A stretch of DNA of 64,000 bases from UBA9611 sp965237595 (lineage in GTDB: Bacteria > Chloroflexota > Dehalococcoidia > Lucifugimonadales > UBA3495): contig CBDEFY010000007.1 in the NCBI GenBank assembly GCA_965237595.1, positions 248,001 through 312,000 on the forward strand, in the 5' to 3' direction. This document shows, piece by piece, positions 35,924 through 43,515 of this stretch. The notes beneath the pieces are model-generated. The model saw only the letters and a program-made list of their open reading frames with translations, was not told the origin of the DNA and ran no database searches. Numbering within the stretch: position 1 is the first letter of the stretch; each line of letters starts with the position of its first letter. The position numbers and the translations under genes are program-made.

Positions 35924-36837
35924 GCCTCCACATAGGAAAGTTCGCGATTCATAACCGGTACCGTCACCGTCTTGATCAACATAGTATAACGCCCGGCCTC
36001 TTGTAGGCCCTGCCGGGTCAGCAGGTCAGTTGCATTTCCCTGATAGCTCGGAACCAGCCAATTCGTTGTGTTATAGGACATCTCGATCAGGCCGGGCATC
36101 ACATCCGGGTGATTGGGATGGGCCAAAACCTGCCCAGCCGCCGCCTTACCGAAGGGTTCACGCATCCGCCAGCCAACGATTTTCCCGTCGAGATTCAATA
36201 CCGTCTCGTTTCTGCGGGGCTGGGGCTGCTCTTGAGAATCCCACCACTGGTCGAATGTCAGACCGATCCCCTCCCGCACCTGCTGGGGCGTTGCCGCGCA
36301 GTATAGCTGGAACAAACCGTAACTATCCGCCGTGGCCCGGTCCTCCGCCGTATATCTCTCCGGTATTTTTAATTGATGGCCGATGACTTCTCCGGGGCCT
36401 CCCACGCATTCGTGCCCGGCTAGGTGAATCTCCTCGTAGTAGGGAAAGAACCCGGCGCGCCGCGCCGTGTCCAGAATCTCACTGTCGCAAGGGACTCGAA
36501 GAAACACCTTTTCCGCGCCGCGGGTCCCGGCGGCCGTGACCACCTGCTCCAACACGTCCAACGCCTGGTCTGTGTCTTGGAGGTGTAATCGGTCCACTTC
36601 CCACGCCCGGACTCCGCGACGTATCCGGGCCGACGCAAGACTGGACAGGTCCATCCCGTTCCAGTCACCGACTGTCACCCGGATTGGTTTGCGGGCCAGC
36701 GACTGCCTCCAGAATGTGGAGTTGCGGAGCGGACGGCAGCGCACAACCGACTCCGTTGGCGCCGCCAGATTGGCCCCTCCCGGGGCGTTGACCAGCATGC
36801 AACGCAGGGCATCGCCGATTCGGAAGGCCACAATCAT
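35920..36837 (-). CDS. GNAT-like protein of unknown function
   Basis: 305 residues. A GNAT-type arrangement is suggested by VDRLHLQDTDQALDVLEQVVTAAGTRGAEKVFLRVPCDSEILDTARRAGFFPYYEEIHLAG, with a second half that looks like a further acyltransferase-like lobe (VLNLDGKIVGWRMREPF, TDLLTRQGLQEAGRYTMLI). The acetyl-CoA P-loop is not clear, so activity is uncertain. It overlaps genes on both sides by 4 bp, so it is tightly coupled to pdxT and the R3H ATPase. Confidence 0.55.
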   Translation of the reverse strand: MIVAFRIGDALRCMLVNAPGGANLAAPTESVVRCRPLRNSTFWRQSLARKPIRVTVGDWNGMDLSSLASARIRRGVRAWEVDRLHLQDTDQALDVLEQVVTAAGTRGAEKVFLRVPCDSEILDTARRAGFFPYYEEIHLAGHECVGGPGEVIGHQLKIPERYTAEDRATADSYGLFQLYCAATPQQVREGIGLTFDQWWDSQEQPQPRRNETVLNLDGKIVGWRMREPFGKAAAGQVLAHPNHPDVMPGLIEMSYNTTNWLVPSYQGNATDLLTRQGLQEAGRYTMLIKTVTVPVMNRELSYVEA

Positions 36838-37523
36838 AGTGCGCCATCCTGAGGGGCGCCGTTCCGGGACCTGGCAGGATTACCATTGCCGCCGGCCAAC
36901 TCCAGGAAATAGCTGTGGAACCGGTAGTCGTTGGTCAGCTCGGGGTGAAAGGCGGTGGCAATCAGGTTTCCCTGCTGCACCGCCACGGGACGGTCAGCAT
37001 CCAGGGCCGAAAGTACTTCCACGCCTTCGCCAACCCGAATGATGACCGGGGCGCGGATGAAGATGGCGTGGAAGGGGTCGGGTCCCAGGGCGCTGACGTC
37101 CAGCGCCTGTTCGAAGCTGTCCACTTGGCGTCCAAAGGCGTTGCGCTGCACGCCAATGTCCATGATACCCAGGGGAATGGGGTCTTGTTCGGTAATCTCC
37201 CGGGAGAGCATAATCATCCCGGCGCACGTGCCCCAAATTGCCCGGCCTTCCGCGGCCATGTGCTCCAAGGGCTCCCTCAGGTTATAGATGGTCATCAGGC
37301 GGCTTAACGTCGTGCTTTCGCCCCCTGGGATGATGAGCCCGTCCACCGAATCCAACTGTTCCGGCAGCCTAACCTCACGTGCCTTAACACCCAGCTTGCC
37401 CAGGACGGCTATATGTTCGGCGAAGTCGCCCTGAATCGCTAATACGCCTACTTCCAACTGGGCCTGCTGATTCTTTCTCTCAGGATAATCGTCTCGTCCG
37501 TTCCCCAAGGTGGACCGGCGCAA
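36834..37523 (-). CDS. pdxT: pyridoxal 5'-phosphate synthase glutaminase subunit
   Basis: Releases ammonia from glutamine for PdxS. The class I glutaminase core has LIIPGGESTTLSRLM, the nucleophile Cys in WGTCAGMIML and the His/Glu pair in ATAFHPELTND. The start is uncertain: the frame opens at TTG 37523, but the family normally begins just before VGVLAIQGDFAEH, so a TTG further in may be used. It follows pdxS by 23 bp. Confidence 0.95.
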   Translation of the reverse strand: MRRSTLGNGRDDYPERKNQQAQLEVGVLAIQGDFAEHIAVLGKLGVKAREVRLPEQLDSVDGLIIPGGESTTLSRLMTIYNLREPLEHMAAEGRAIWGTCAGMIMLSREITEQDPIPLGIMDIGVQRNAFGRQVDSFEQALDVSALGPDPFHAIFIRAPVIIRVGEGVEVLSALDADRPVAVQQGNLIATAFHPELTNDYRFHSYFLELAGGNGNPARSRNGAPQDGAL

Positions 37524-37546
37524 TCTCCACCAACCCGGTCAGGCCC

Positions 37547-38437
37547 TTACAGGCTCCGGGAGGCCAGCAGGTCCTCCTCGGGGATCGACTTGGCGCTGAT
37601 ACCGACCATGGGTTCGCCCAGGTCCTTGGAGACCTCGGCCAGGATCTTCGGGTCGCTGTAGTGGGTCACAGACTGGACGATGGCGTAGGCCCGGCTGGCC
37701 GGGTCGCCGGACTTGAATATTCCAGACCCTACGAAGACGCCGTCGGCGCCCAGTTGCATCATCAGAGCGGCATCGGCCGGAGTGGCCACGCCGCCAGCGG
37801 CGAAATTGACCACGGGCATGCGCCCCATTTCCTTGGTCTTGGTCAGCAGTTCCAGGCTCACCTGCATGTCCCTGGCCTCGACCACCATTTCGTCATCGGG
37901 CATGGTCTGGAGCTTGCGGATAGCGTCTTGGACGGCGCGCATGTGACGGACGGCCTCAACGACGTCGCCGGTGCCGGCCTCACCCTTGGTGCGAATCATT
38001 GCGGCGCCTTCGGAGATGCGTCGCAGGGCCTCGCCGAGGTTGCGGCAGCCGCAGACGAAGGGCACTTTGAAGTCTTGCTTCCAGATGTGGTGCATTTCGT
38101 CGGCAGGAGTCAGGACTTCGGACTCGTCTATGTAGTCGACGCCGATGGCCTCCAGCACTTGGGCCTCAACGAAATGGCCGATACGGACCTTGGCCATGAC
38201 CGGGATGCTCACCGTGTCCATGATCGAGCAGATGATAGCTGGGTCGGTCATGCGGGCCACGCCGCCGTCGGCGCGGATGTCCGCAGGCACCCGCTCCAAG
38301 GCCATCACGGCCACTGCACCAGCTTCCGCGGCTATTTTGGCCTGCTCGGCGTTCACCACGTCCATGATAACGCCGCCCTTGAGCATTTGAGCGTGACCAG
38401 CCTTGACCGTAAACGTCCCTGTTAGTACCTCGACCAT
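37547..38437 (-). CDS. pdxS: pyridoxal 5'-phosphate synthase lyase subunit
   Basis: Builds PLP from ribose 5-phosphate, glyceraldehyde 3-phosphate and ammonia. 296 residues with MLKGGVIMDVVNAEQAKIAAEAGAVAVMALERVPADIR and the active-site Lys residues in VMAKVRIGHF and in the AMIRTKGEAGTGDV segment. Full length. It leads the operon pdxS-pdxT-GNAT-R3H ATPase-tmk behind a good promoter. Confidence 0.97.
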   Translation of the reverse strand: MVEVLTGTFTVKAGHAQMLKGGVIMDVVNAEQAKIAAEAGAVAVMALERVPADIRADGGVARMTDPAIICSIMDTVSIPVMAKVRIGHFVEAQVLEAIGVDYIDESEVLTPADEMHHIWKQDFKVPFVCGCRNLGEALRRISEGAAMIRTKGEAGTGDVVEAVRHMRAVQDAIRKLQTMPDDEMVVEARDMQVSLELLTKTKEMGRMPVVNFAAGGVATPADAALMMQLGADGVFVGSGIFKSGDPASRAYAIVQSVTHYSDPKILAEVSKDLGEPMVGISAKSIPEEDLLASRSL

Positions 38438-38520
38438 CTCTGCCGTCCTCCGGGTGTCTGCTTATTGGTTGGTGGCAAAAAGCGAAATCCCTTGGGGGAA
38501 TTAGCCTCAATTGCGGCTAT

Positions 38521-38550
38521 ATTATACGCTCCCGGCATGTTGATTATCAA
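38521..38550 (-). promoter_or_regulatory. promoter of the pdxS operon
   Basis: On the minus strand TTGATA (complement of 38545-38550), an 18-bp spacer and TATAAT (complement of 38521-38526), 84 bp before pdxS. Confidence 0.7.
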
Positions 38551-38630
38551 TTGCTCTCGTCGGGGCCGGTCCTACCTGAGGCTAGGCGTGACAGGGATTG
38601 GGGGAGAGAGTTCGGACGTTTATTTTCTTC

Positions 38631-38660
38631 TTGACAGCCCAAGGGCGCGGATTTGATAAT
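38631..38660 (+). promoter_or_regulatory. promoter of the tRNA pair
   Basis: TTGACA (38631-38636), an 18-bp spacer and GATAAT (38655-38660), ending 10 bp before tRNA-Phe. Confidence 0.75.
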
Positions 38661-38670
38661 AGGCACTACT

Positions 38671-38746
38671 GCCGAGGTAGCTCAGGTGGTAGAGCACGGC
38701 ACTGAAAATGCCGGTGTCGACAGTTCGAGTCTGTCCCTCGGCACCA
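38671..38746 (+). tRNA. tRNA-Phe (GAA), CCA encoded
   Basis: Acceptor arms GCCGAGG (38671-38677) and CCTCGGC (38736-38742), anticodon stem CGGCA/TGCCG with loop CTGAAAA, T-loop TTCGAGT. CCA is encoded at 38744-38746. Confidence 0.97.
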
Positions 38747-38770
38747 CCTTCCCCCACAGGCGCAATTCGA

Positions 38771-38842
<72 letters not shown>

Positions 38843-38856
38843 CCGATGACGAACTC

Positions 38857-38880
38857 AAAGGCCCCAACTAAGGGGCCTTT
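38857..38880 (+). terminator. terminator of the tRNA operon
   Basis: AAAGGCCCC (38857-38865) pairs with GGGGCCTTT (38872-38880), followed by TTTATTT. Confidence 0.85.
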
Positions 38881-39090
38881 TTTATTTCCTGCTGCGAGAG
38901 CGACAAAATGCCGTTGACGGGCTGGATTTCACATCGGGAGAATGGGTTCAAGATTACTTCTGAGATCGTGGTGGCCGCAGGGGTAGCCCCGGCTGGCGAT
39001 TGTAGCAGCAGTGCATCCCAGCGGAATAGGCCACCTCAAGATTCAGGAAGGTCTAAGACGCCCAACACTCTGAGAACACCATAGAGGCCT

Positions 39091-39555
39091 ATGCCATACA
39101 CCGAAGGAGCGCACGACTCACCCGCCGACACAAAAGACCGGCTACTCCGAGTCGGGACCAAATACCAGTCATCAGCCCCCAGCGTTGCCGACGGCGATAA
39201 CGTCTATTTCCTGGTGGACTCCGCCGGCCGCCTGTTAATCGCCGGTGCCGTCGCCCACGATGCCGTCTACGCTGGCAACCCCCTGGGCATGGGGCTAAAC
39301 GCCCAATCAGATACGACCAGCCCAACCGACGTGGCCGTAGGCGACCTGGTACGTCAGACAGGAACTCTCAAAGGGGCTGCCTTCGCCGCCCAAGGCAGCC
39401 GGGTAACTGGGGATGGTCTAACCTCAAATGTTGTCTATGCAATAGCCGAGGACGACATACCGGGCATGGCCGCGTCGGCCCCTTATATTATGGCAGGCCC
39501 GGATAGAGCAAAAAGTGCTGGGGATTCCGGCAGCCCCGGACGCAGGCCCGGATAG
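39091..39555 (+). CDS. phage-like structural protein, C-terminus altered
   Basis: 154 residues, MPYTEGAHDSPADTKDRLLRVGTKYQSSAPSVADGDNVYFLVDSAGRLLIAG. The opening and the repeated gly/ala-rich strands resemble small virion or tail proteins from uncultured phages; I do not recognise a named family. The last 20 codons lie in a 49-bp duplication that ends in TAG, so the native end may be different. Confidence 0.45.
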   Translation: MPYTEGAHDSPADTKDRLLRVGTKYQSSAPSVADGDNVYFLVDSAGRLLIAGAVAHDAVYAGNPLGMGLNAQSDTTSPTDVAVGDLVRQTGTLKGAAFAAQGSRVTGDGLTSNVVYAIAEDDIPGMAASAPYIMAGPDRAKSAGDSGSPGRRPG

Positions 39556-39564
39556 AGCAAAAAG
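39493..39564 (+). repeat. 23-bp direct repeat at 49-bp spacing
   Basis: The same 23 nt (GCAGGCCCGGATAGAGCAAA and three more bases) occur at 39493-39515 and 39542-39564. The shift of 49 bp is not a multiple of three, so it changes frame and creates the TAG that ends the gene at 39555. Confidence 0.85.
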
Positions 39565-40057
39565 GATTCAGGCCCAGGACAAGGCACACTGAACATCGCC
39601 CCCATAGGCGGCGACATCGTACTCCGGGCCTCTGCCGTGGCCGGTGAAGCCAGCGGCACGTCAACCGCCGTCGACAACCTGGGCTGGGTAAAAGGCTTCA
39701 ATTGCCACCTAAGATGTCACCGCCGCCCCCTCCGGCGGCAGCCCCACCCTGGACCTCTACCCGCAGACCCAGCTGGCCTCTGGCGACTGGCAAGACATCG
39801 CCCACTTCACCCAAGCCACCGGCGTCACCGCCGAGATAGTGGACTGGGGCCCCGGGGATGGAAACATCTCCGGCATTGGGGCCGAAGGTGCCGCAATGAC
39901 CTTCGACCGGTTCTTCGCGGAGCAAGACGCCGCCCTCGGCGTGGCCACCATCCGCGTAATGAACCTGGGCGATTCCATGCGGGTCAAATGGGTCTTTGCA
40001 GCGGGCGGTTCAACCGGAGACTTCACCTTCGCCGTAACCACAACACCCCACAGTTAG
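39556..40057 (+). pseudogene. phage-like structural protein, frameshifted
   Basis: From 39556 the frame of the preceding gene continues after its stop as GTLNIAPIGGDIVLRASAVAGEASGTSTAVDNLGWVKGFN. A shift near 39710 leads into another frame reading VTAAPSGGSPTLDLYPQTQLASGDWQDIAHFTQATGV and ending FTFAVTTTPHS at 40057. The beta-rich composition suggests a virion protein. A TAA at the junction prevents a simple read-through. Confidence 0.45.
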
Positions 40058-40060
40058 TCA

Positions 40061-40076
40061 CCCCGATACATCGGGG
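40061..40076. repeat. CCCCGAT/ATCGGGG mini-palindrome
   Basis: CCCCGAT-AC-ATCGGGG, the same arms as at 2769, directly before the 24-bp tandem repeat. Confidence 0.5.
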
Positions 40077-40135
40077 CTCAGGACAGGCCCCTTCGACAAG
40101 CTCAGGACAGGCCCCTTCGACAAGCTCAGGACAGG
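40077..40135 (+). repeat. 24-bp tandem repeat, about 2.5 copies
   Basis: CTCAGGACAGGCCCCTTCGA plus CAAG is repeated at 40077-40100 and 40101-40124, with a partial third copy to 40135. In one frame it reads STSSGQAP, a peptide often mis-annotated inside genes of this group. The GACAAGCTCAGGAC core recurs in the hairpin at 19287. Confidence 0.9.
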
Positions 40136-40146
40136 GAGGAGAACAT

Positions 40147-40512
40147 ATGTTGACCGACTGGACTCTGGCAAGTAGCACTCCGTGGGCCCTCCAAGCTGAG
40201 GGTGGTGCGATGGCCGTTGACGACCTAGCCAATATCACCTACGCCCGCACCCACACCTACACTCGGACTGTCCACCAAAGGGACGAAGACGGGGAACTTG
40301 TTCTGGATGAGAGCGGGAACCCCGTGGAGGTCGATGAGACCAAGGATGAGGCGGAAACCCGCACCACCAGGCATCAGCGAACCTCTTTCGACGGCAAAGC
40401 CCAGACAGACTCCAAGTGGCACGCCAACATGAAGCGTGAGATAGCCGCTGACCTGGCCGATCTCAACAGAGCCGAAAATACGGGCGTCGACATCACGAGC
40501 AAGGTTAAGTAA
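40147..40512 (+). CDS. hypothetical protein of the phage-like module
   Basis: 121 residues, MLTDWTLASSTPWALQAEGGAMAVDDLANITYARTHTYTRTV, start ATG 40147 with GGGAGGAG upstream. It is charged and acidic in the second half (DEDGELVLDESGNPVEVDETKDEAETRTTRH). No family recognised. Its position after the structural genes suggests a tail or accessory protein of the same remnant. Confidence 0.55.
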   Translation: MLTDWTLASSTPWALQAEGGAMAVDDLANITYARTHTYTRTVHQRDEDGELVLDESGNPVEVDETKDEAETRTTRHQRTSFDGKAQTDSKWHANMKREIAADLADLNRAENTGVDITSKVK

Positions 40513-40567
40513 CACTCCGGCATCGTCTCTGGCGAAAGAGCAAGGGCTGCCGTACCTTCCGGCACTG

Positions 40568-40699
40568 TTAGACCTGCGACAGCGCGGTGATTCCGCCCAC
40601 GATGATGCCCACCGCCGCCACCCTCAGCGCCAGGGTGTTCCGCTCCAAGGAGTCGTTCAGCGGTTCTATCCGCTCGATGCTGAACAGGCTGTTCAGCAT
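40568..40699 (-). CDS. 43-residue membrane ORF (holin/XhlA-like?)
   Basis: MLNSLFSIERIEPLNDSLER, then a hydrophobic segment (RVAAVGIIVGGITALSQV). The amphipathic helix followed by one membrane span is the layout of phage XhlA-type lysis helpers. No ribosome-binding site is visible and it opposes the other module genes, so the call is weak. Confidence 0.3.
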   Translation of the reverse strand: MLNSLFSIERIEPLNDSLERNTLALRVAAVGIIVGGITALSQV

Positions 40700-40804
40700 A
40701 AAAAAAGAAGATGGGCGACGAAATTAGCACCGTTGCCGCCGAGAGATGTTTGGTCTAGACTCCATCCAACTCAGACCGGGCAATCCAGAGCCGGGAGGCC
40801 CGTC

Positions 40805-41938
40805 ATGGCAAACATTCACGGCAAGATCGTCGCCAACGTCGACCGCTTGGACCGGCTGATGGACGAAAACGGCTGCTCGGCCGTGGTTGCCCGGTCAGGG
40901 AAGAACTTCACCTACCTGGCGGGCTTCGCCTACCCGGGGACGCTGGCACGGCACTTGGACTTTCCGGACTCGCCCAGGGGGGTGCTGCTGGTCTGGCCGC
41001 GCCCCGGCAACCCGGTTCTGGTCGTGAATGAGATTGCGGCGCCCTTGGCCCGCCGCGACTCCTGGGTCGAGGACGTCCAGGTTTACGACGGCTACGCCGA
41101 GTCACCCTACTCCAGGACCGCGGACATCCTCAAGGAGATGGGCCTGGCAAGGGAAAAGATCGGCCTTGAGAAAGACTATCTGAGCGCCCTCCAGTGGGAA
41201 GAGCTGACCTCCCTATTGCCCAACGCCGACCTCATGGACTGCACCGACATGATGGACCGAGTGCGCTGGATCAAGACTCCCGAGGAAGTGGAACTGTTAG
41301 TGAAGGGCGCAAACCTGCTGGATGAAGCCTATCTAGAGGTGTTCCAGACAGTCCGCCCCGGCGACACCGAACGCCAGGTACATTCCCGGATCATAGAGGG
41401 CTGCATCAGACGCGGGGCCAACTGGGCCCACGGCATTCTCAACACCAGCCGCAACAACGTGGCCTACGGCGGCGAGGGGGATATGGCGTTTGAGGCCGGC
41501 GACCTCATCAGAAACGACTACGTTTCCTACTACAACGGCTACCCCGGCCACCAGTCAAGGACGGTGGTGGTGGGCGAGCCCAGTCAGGAACTCCAGGAGG
41601 CTTACAAGGTCAACCGGGACATCTACCGGGCGACCATCGACCAATGCCGTCCGGGGGCCAAGGCGTCGGACATCTACCACTTCGCCAACAACGCCTTCAA
41701 AGACGCCGGGATCGAGGGGAAAGTCGCCTTGGCGGGCCACGGTGTCGGTGCTTGGTGGCACCAGCAAGAGCCCTACATGGTGCCCTCGGGCAAGCACACT
41801 CTGGAGAAGGGCATGGTGGTGGCCCTGGAGCCCCACATCGGCCACTGGCACCTACAGGACATGGTATTGGTCACCGATGGGGCGCCACGGCTTTTATCGA
41901 CGTTGATCGACACCGACGAGATGTTGGTGGCCGGGTAG
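40805..41938 (+). CDS. M24-family (Xaa-Pro peptidase/creatinase-like) protein
   Basis: 377 residues from ATG 40805. An N-terminal creatinase-like domain (VDRLDRLMDENGCSAVVARSGKNFTYLAGF) precedes the pita-bread domain with LLDEAYLEVFQTVRPGDTERQVHS, GHGVGAWWHQQEP and GMVVALEPHIGHWHLQDMVLVTD. Of the five usual metal ligands, the first Asp (RNDYVSYYNGY) and His (GHGVG) are visible, but the second Asp position reads GHQSRT and the last Glu region reads DMVLVTD. It may bind metal in an altered way or act as a hydrolase on another substrate. Confidence 0.8.
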   Translation: MANIHGKIVANVDRLDRLMDENGCSAVVARSGKNFTYLAGFAYPGTLARHLDFPDSPRGVLLVWPRPGNPVLVVNEIAAPLARRDSWVEDVQVYDGYAESPYSRTADILKEMGLAREKIGLEKDYLSALQWEELTSLLPNADLMDCTDMMDRVRWIKTPEEVELLVKGANLLDEAYLEVFQTVRPGDTERQVHSRIIEGCIRRGANWAHGILNTSRNNVAYGGEGDMAFEAGDLIRNDYVSYYNGYPGHQSRTVVVGEPSQELQEAYKVNRDIYRATIDQCRPGAKASDIYHFANNAFKDAGIEGKVALAGHGVGAWWHQQEPYMVPSGKHTLEKGMVVALEPHIGHWHLQDMVLVTDGAPRLLSTLIDTDEMLVAG

Positions 41939-42015
41939 GCTTGCGGGCCTCAATGTCATTAACCCGCCCCTACCTCTTCCGATAATTCACTGACCCATTT
42001 GATGGCCTGGGGGCA

Positions 42016-42032
42016 TCCCGATTCCATCGGGA
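42016..42032. repeat. TCCCGAT/ATCGGGA mini-palindrome
   Basis: TCCCGAT-TCC-ATCGGGA just downstream of the SDR stop; it may act as a weak terminator for that leftward gene, since no other hairpin is present. Confidence 0.45.
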
Positions 42033-42040
42033 CCGTGCGC

Positions 42041-42796
42041 CTACATGGCGGTGATGCCGCCGTCGATGACCAGTTCTATCCCCGTAATCCATGAGGCCTC
42101 GTCTGAGGCCAAGTAAAGGACGCCATAGGCGACGTCTTCTGAGCTGCCCAACCGGCCCAGGGGCACTTCATCGGTCCGCTCCTGAAGCATGGCGGGATTG
42201 CTGGTGATTCCCGCCAGCATGGGCGTGTCGATGGGGCCCGGATGGATGGAATTGCAGCGTATCTTATCCGCCGCATGCTGGATGGCCGTGCTCTTAGTGA
42301 AGACGCGGACGGCGCCCTTGGACGCGCTGTAGACCGCCGGGGCCAGTTTGCGGCCCAGAATCCCAGCGATTGATGAGACGTTGATGATTGAGCCGCCGCC
42401 GGCCCGACGCATGGCCGGGATGGCCCGGCGGGTGCCCAAGAAGACCCCTTTGGTGTTCACCGCCAGGACCTCATCCCACAACTCCTCTGAGGTCTCTTCG
42501 ATAGACCCGCCGCGGGCAATACCCGCGTTGTTGACCAAAACGTCAAGTTTGCCGTAGCGGGACTCGGCCAGGTCGACGGCCCGCAGCCAATCGTCGTCCC
42601 GGGTTACGTCCAGATGGCGATACACAGCGTCACCTCCCGAAGCCTGGACCTTGGACTCGACGTCCATACCCTCTTGGTCCAAGACGTCGCAGATAATCAC
42701 TTTGGCCCCCTCCTTTGCGAACAGTTCAGCCTCCAAGGCCCCTTGACCCCGTGCTCCTCCGGTGACGATGGCGACCTTGCCGTCCAGTCTCCCCAT
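42041..42796 (-). CDS. short-chain dehydrogenase/reductase
   Basis: 251 residues of the classical SDR family. The cofactor motif TGGARGQG is at the N terminus, followed by NNAG, the catalytic Ser in INVSS and the YSASK Tyr/Lys pair. The C terminus WITGIELVIDGGITAM is typical. A GGAGAAGAG site precedes the ATG. The substrate is unknown. It is divergent from the gene at 43010. Confidence 0.93.
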   Translation of the reverse strand: MGRLDGKVAIVTGGARGQGALEAELFAKEGAKVIICDVLDQEGMDVESKVQASGGDAVYRHLDVTRDDDWLRAVDLAESRYGKLDVLVNNAGIARGGSIEETSEELWDEVLAVNTKGVFLGTRRAIPAMRRAGGGSIINVSSIAGILGRKLAPAVYSASKGAVRVFTKSTAIQHAADKIRCNSIHPGPIDTPMLAGITSNPAMLQERTDEVPLGRLGSSEDVAYGVLYLASDEASWITGIELVIDGGITAM

Positions 42797-43009
42797 GGTC
42801 TCTTCTCCACCTGTGACGGATGGCCGCCATTCTACAAGAGCCGGTCTCGCGCGGCAATCGGCGGACCGGGCTTCGCCCAGAGCGAAGACTGGTGCTGTAC
42901 CGGCACGCGGTTAACGGCTATAATCTCTGCCAGCCTTGGCCTGGACAGGCGTGCCGCACTCATAAGCGGCGGCCAGCGGCTTCATATCGAAAGCTTAGGG
43001 GGCGAACCC

Positions 43010-43459
43010 ATGCCGCAACGCACTCTGTGGATGCACGGCGCAAATATGCAGGTTGAATACCCCGGCCGGCTGAACTCGGTCCGTATCTCCGGCCCCTTCG
43101 TCCGCATCGAAGGCACGCGGGCGCAAAACACCTGGCTCCACTTTCCCCTGCCCACGCCCGCGGTTGTGGACGGTGTCAGGATGCAGATCGACGGAGCCTA
43201 CGTCAGCTTCCGCACCCGGGACCATGCCTCGGTCCACGAAGTCATCGTTTACGACGGCGAGTCCCGCATCGCCGAGCACATGGACCTGGACCTGCGGGGA
43301 GACCACCTGGACGCCAGGTTCGACGTGCCGGGCAATCCAGAAATCAAAAAGGGAATCAACGTCACCCTGGGCGTTCGTTTCGACGACGACGCGCCCGATG
43401 TCCGGTCGATGCAGATCGAGGTGATCAGTGTCGGCTTGGAGTATTCGGGCGAGGAATAG
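43010..43459 (+). CDS. conserved beta-rich hypothetical protein
   Basis: 149 residues, MPQRTLWMHGANMQVEYPGRLNSVRISGPFVRIEGTRAQNTWLHFPLPTPAVVDGVRMQ. The pattern of an early WMHG, then a TWLHFPLPTP strand and a C-terminal YDG repeat resembles small secreted-type domains seen in several bacterial phyla. I cannot name the family safely. No signal peptide. It precedes the aldehyde dehydrogenase by 56 bp. Confidence 0.6.
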   Translation: MPQRTLWMHGANMQVEYPGRLNSVRISGPFVRIEGTRAQNTWLHFPLPTPAVVDGVRMQIDGAYVSFRTRDHASVHEVIVYDGESRIAEHMDLDLRGDHLDARFDVPGNPEIKKGINVTLGVRFDDDAPDVRSMQIEVISVGLEYSGEE

Positions 43460-43515
43460 CCGACTAATTGGGGCCCATGGCCAACGCATCCCACGCTCAG
43501 CCGGAGAGAGAAACA

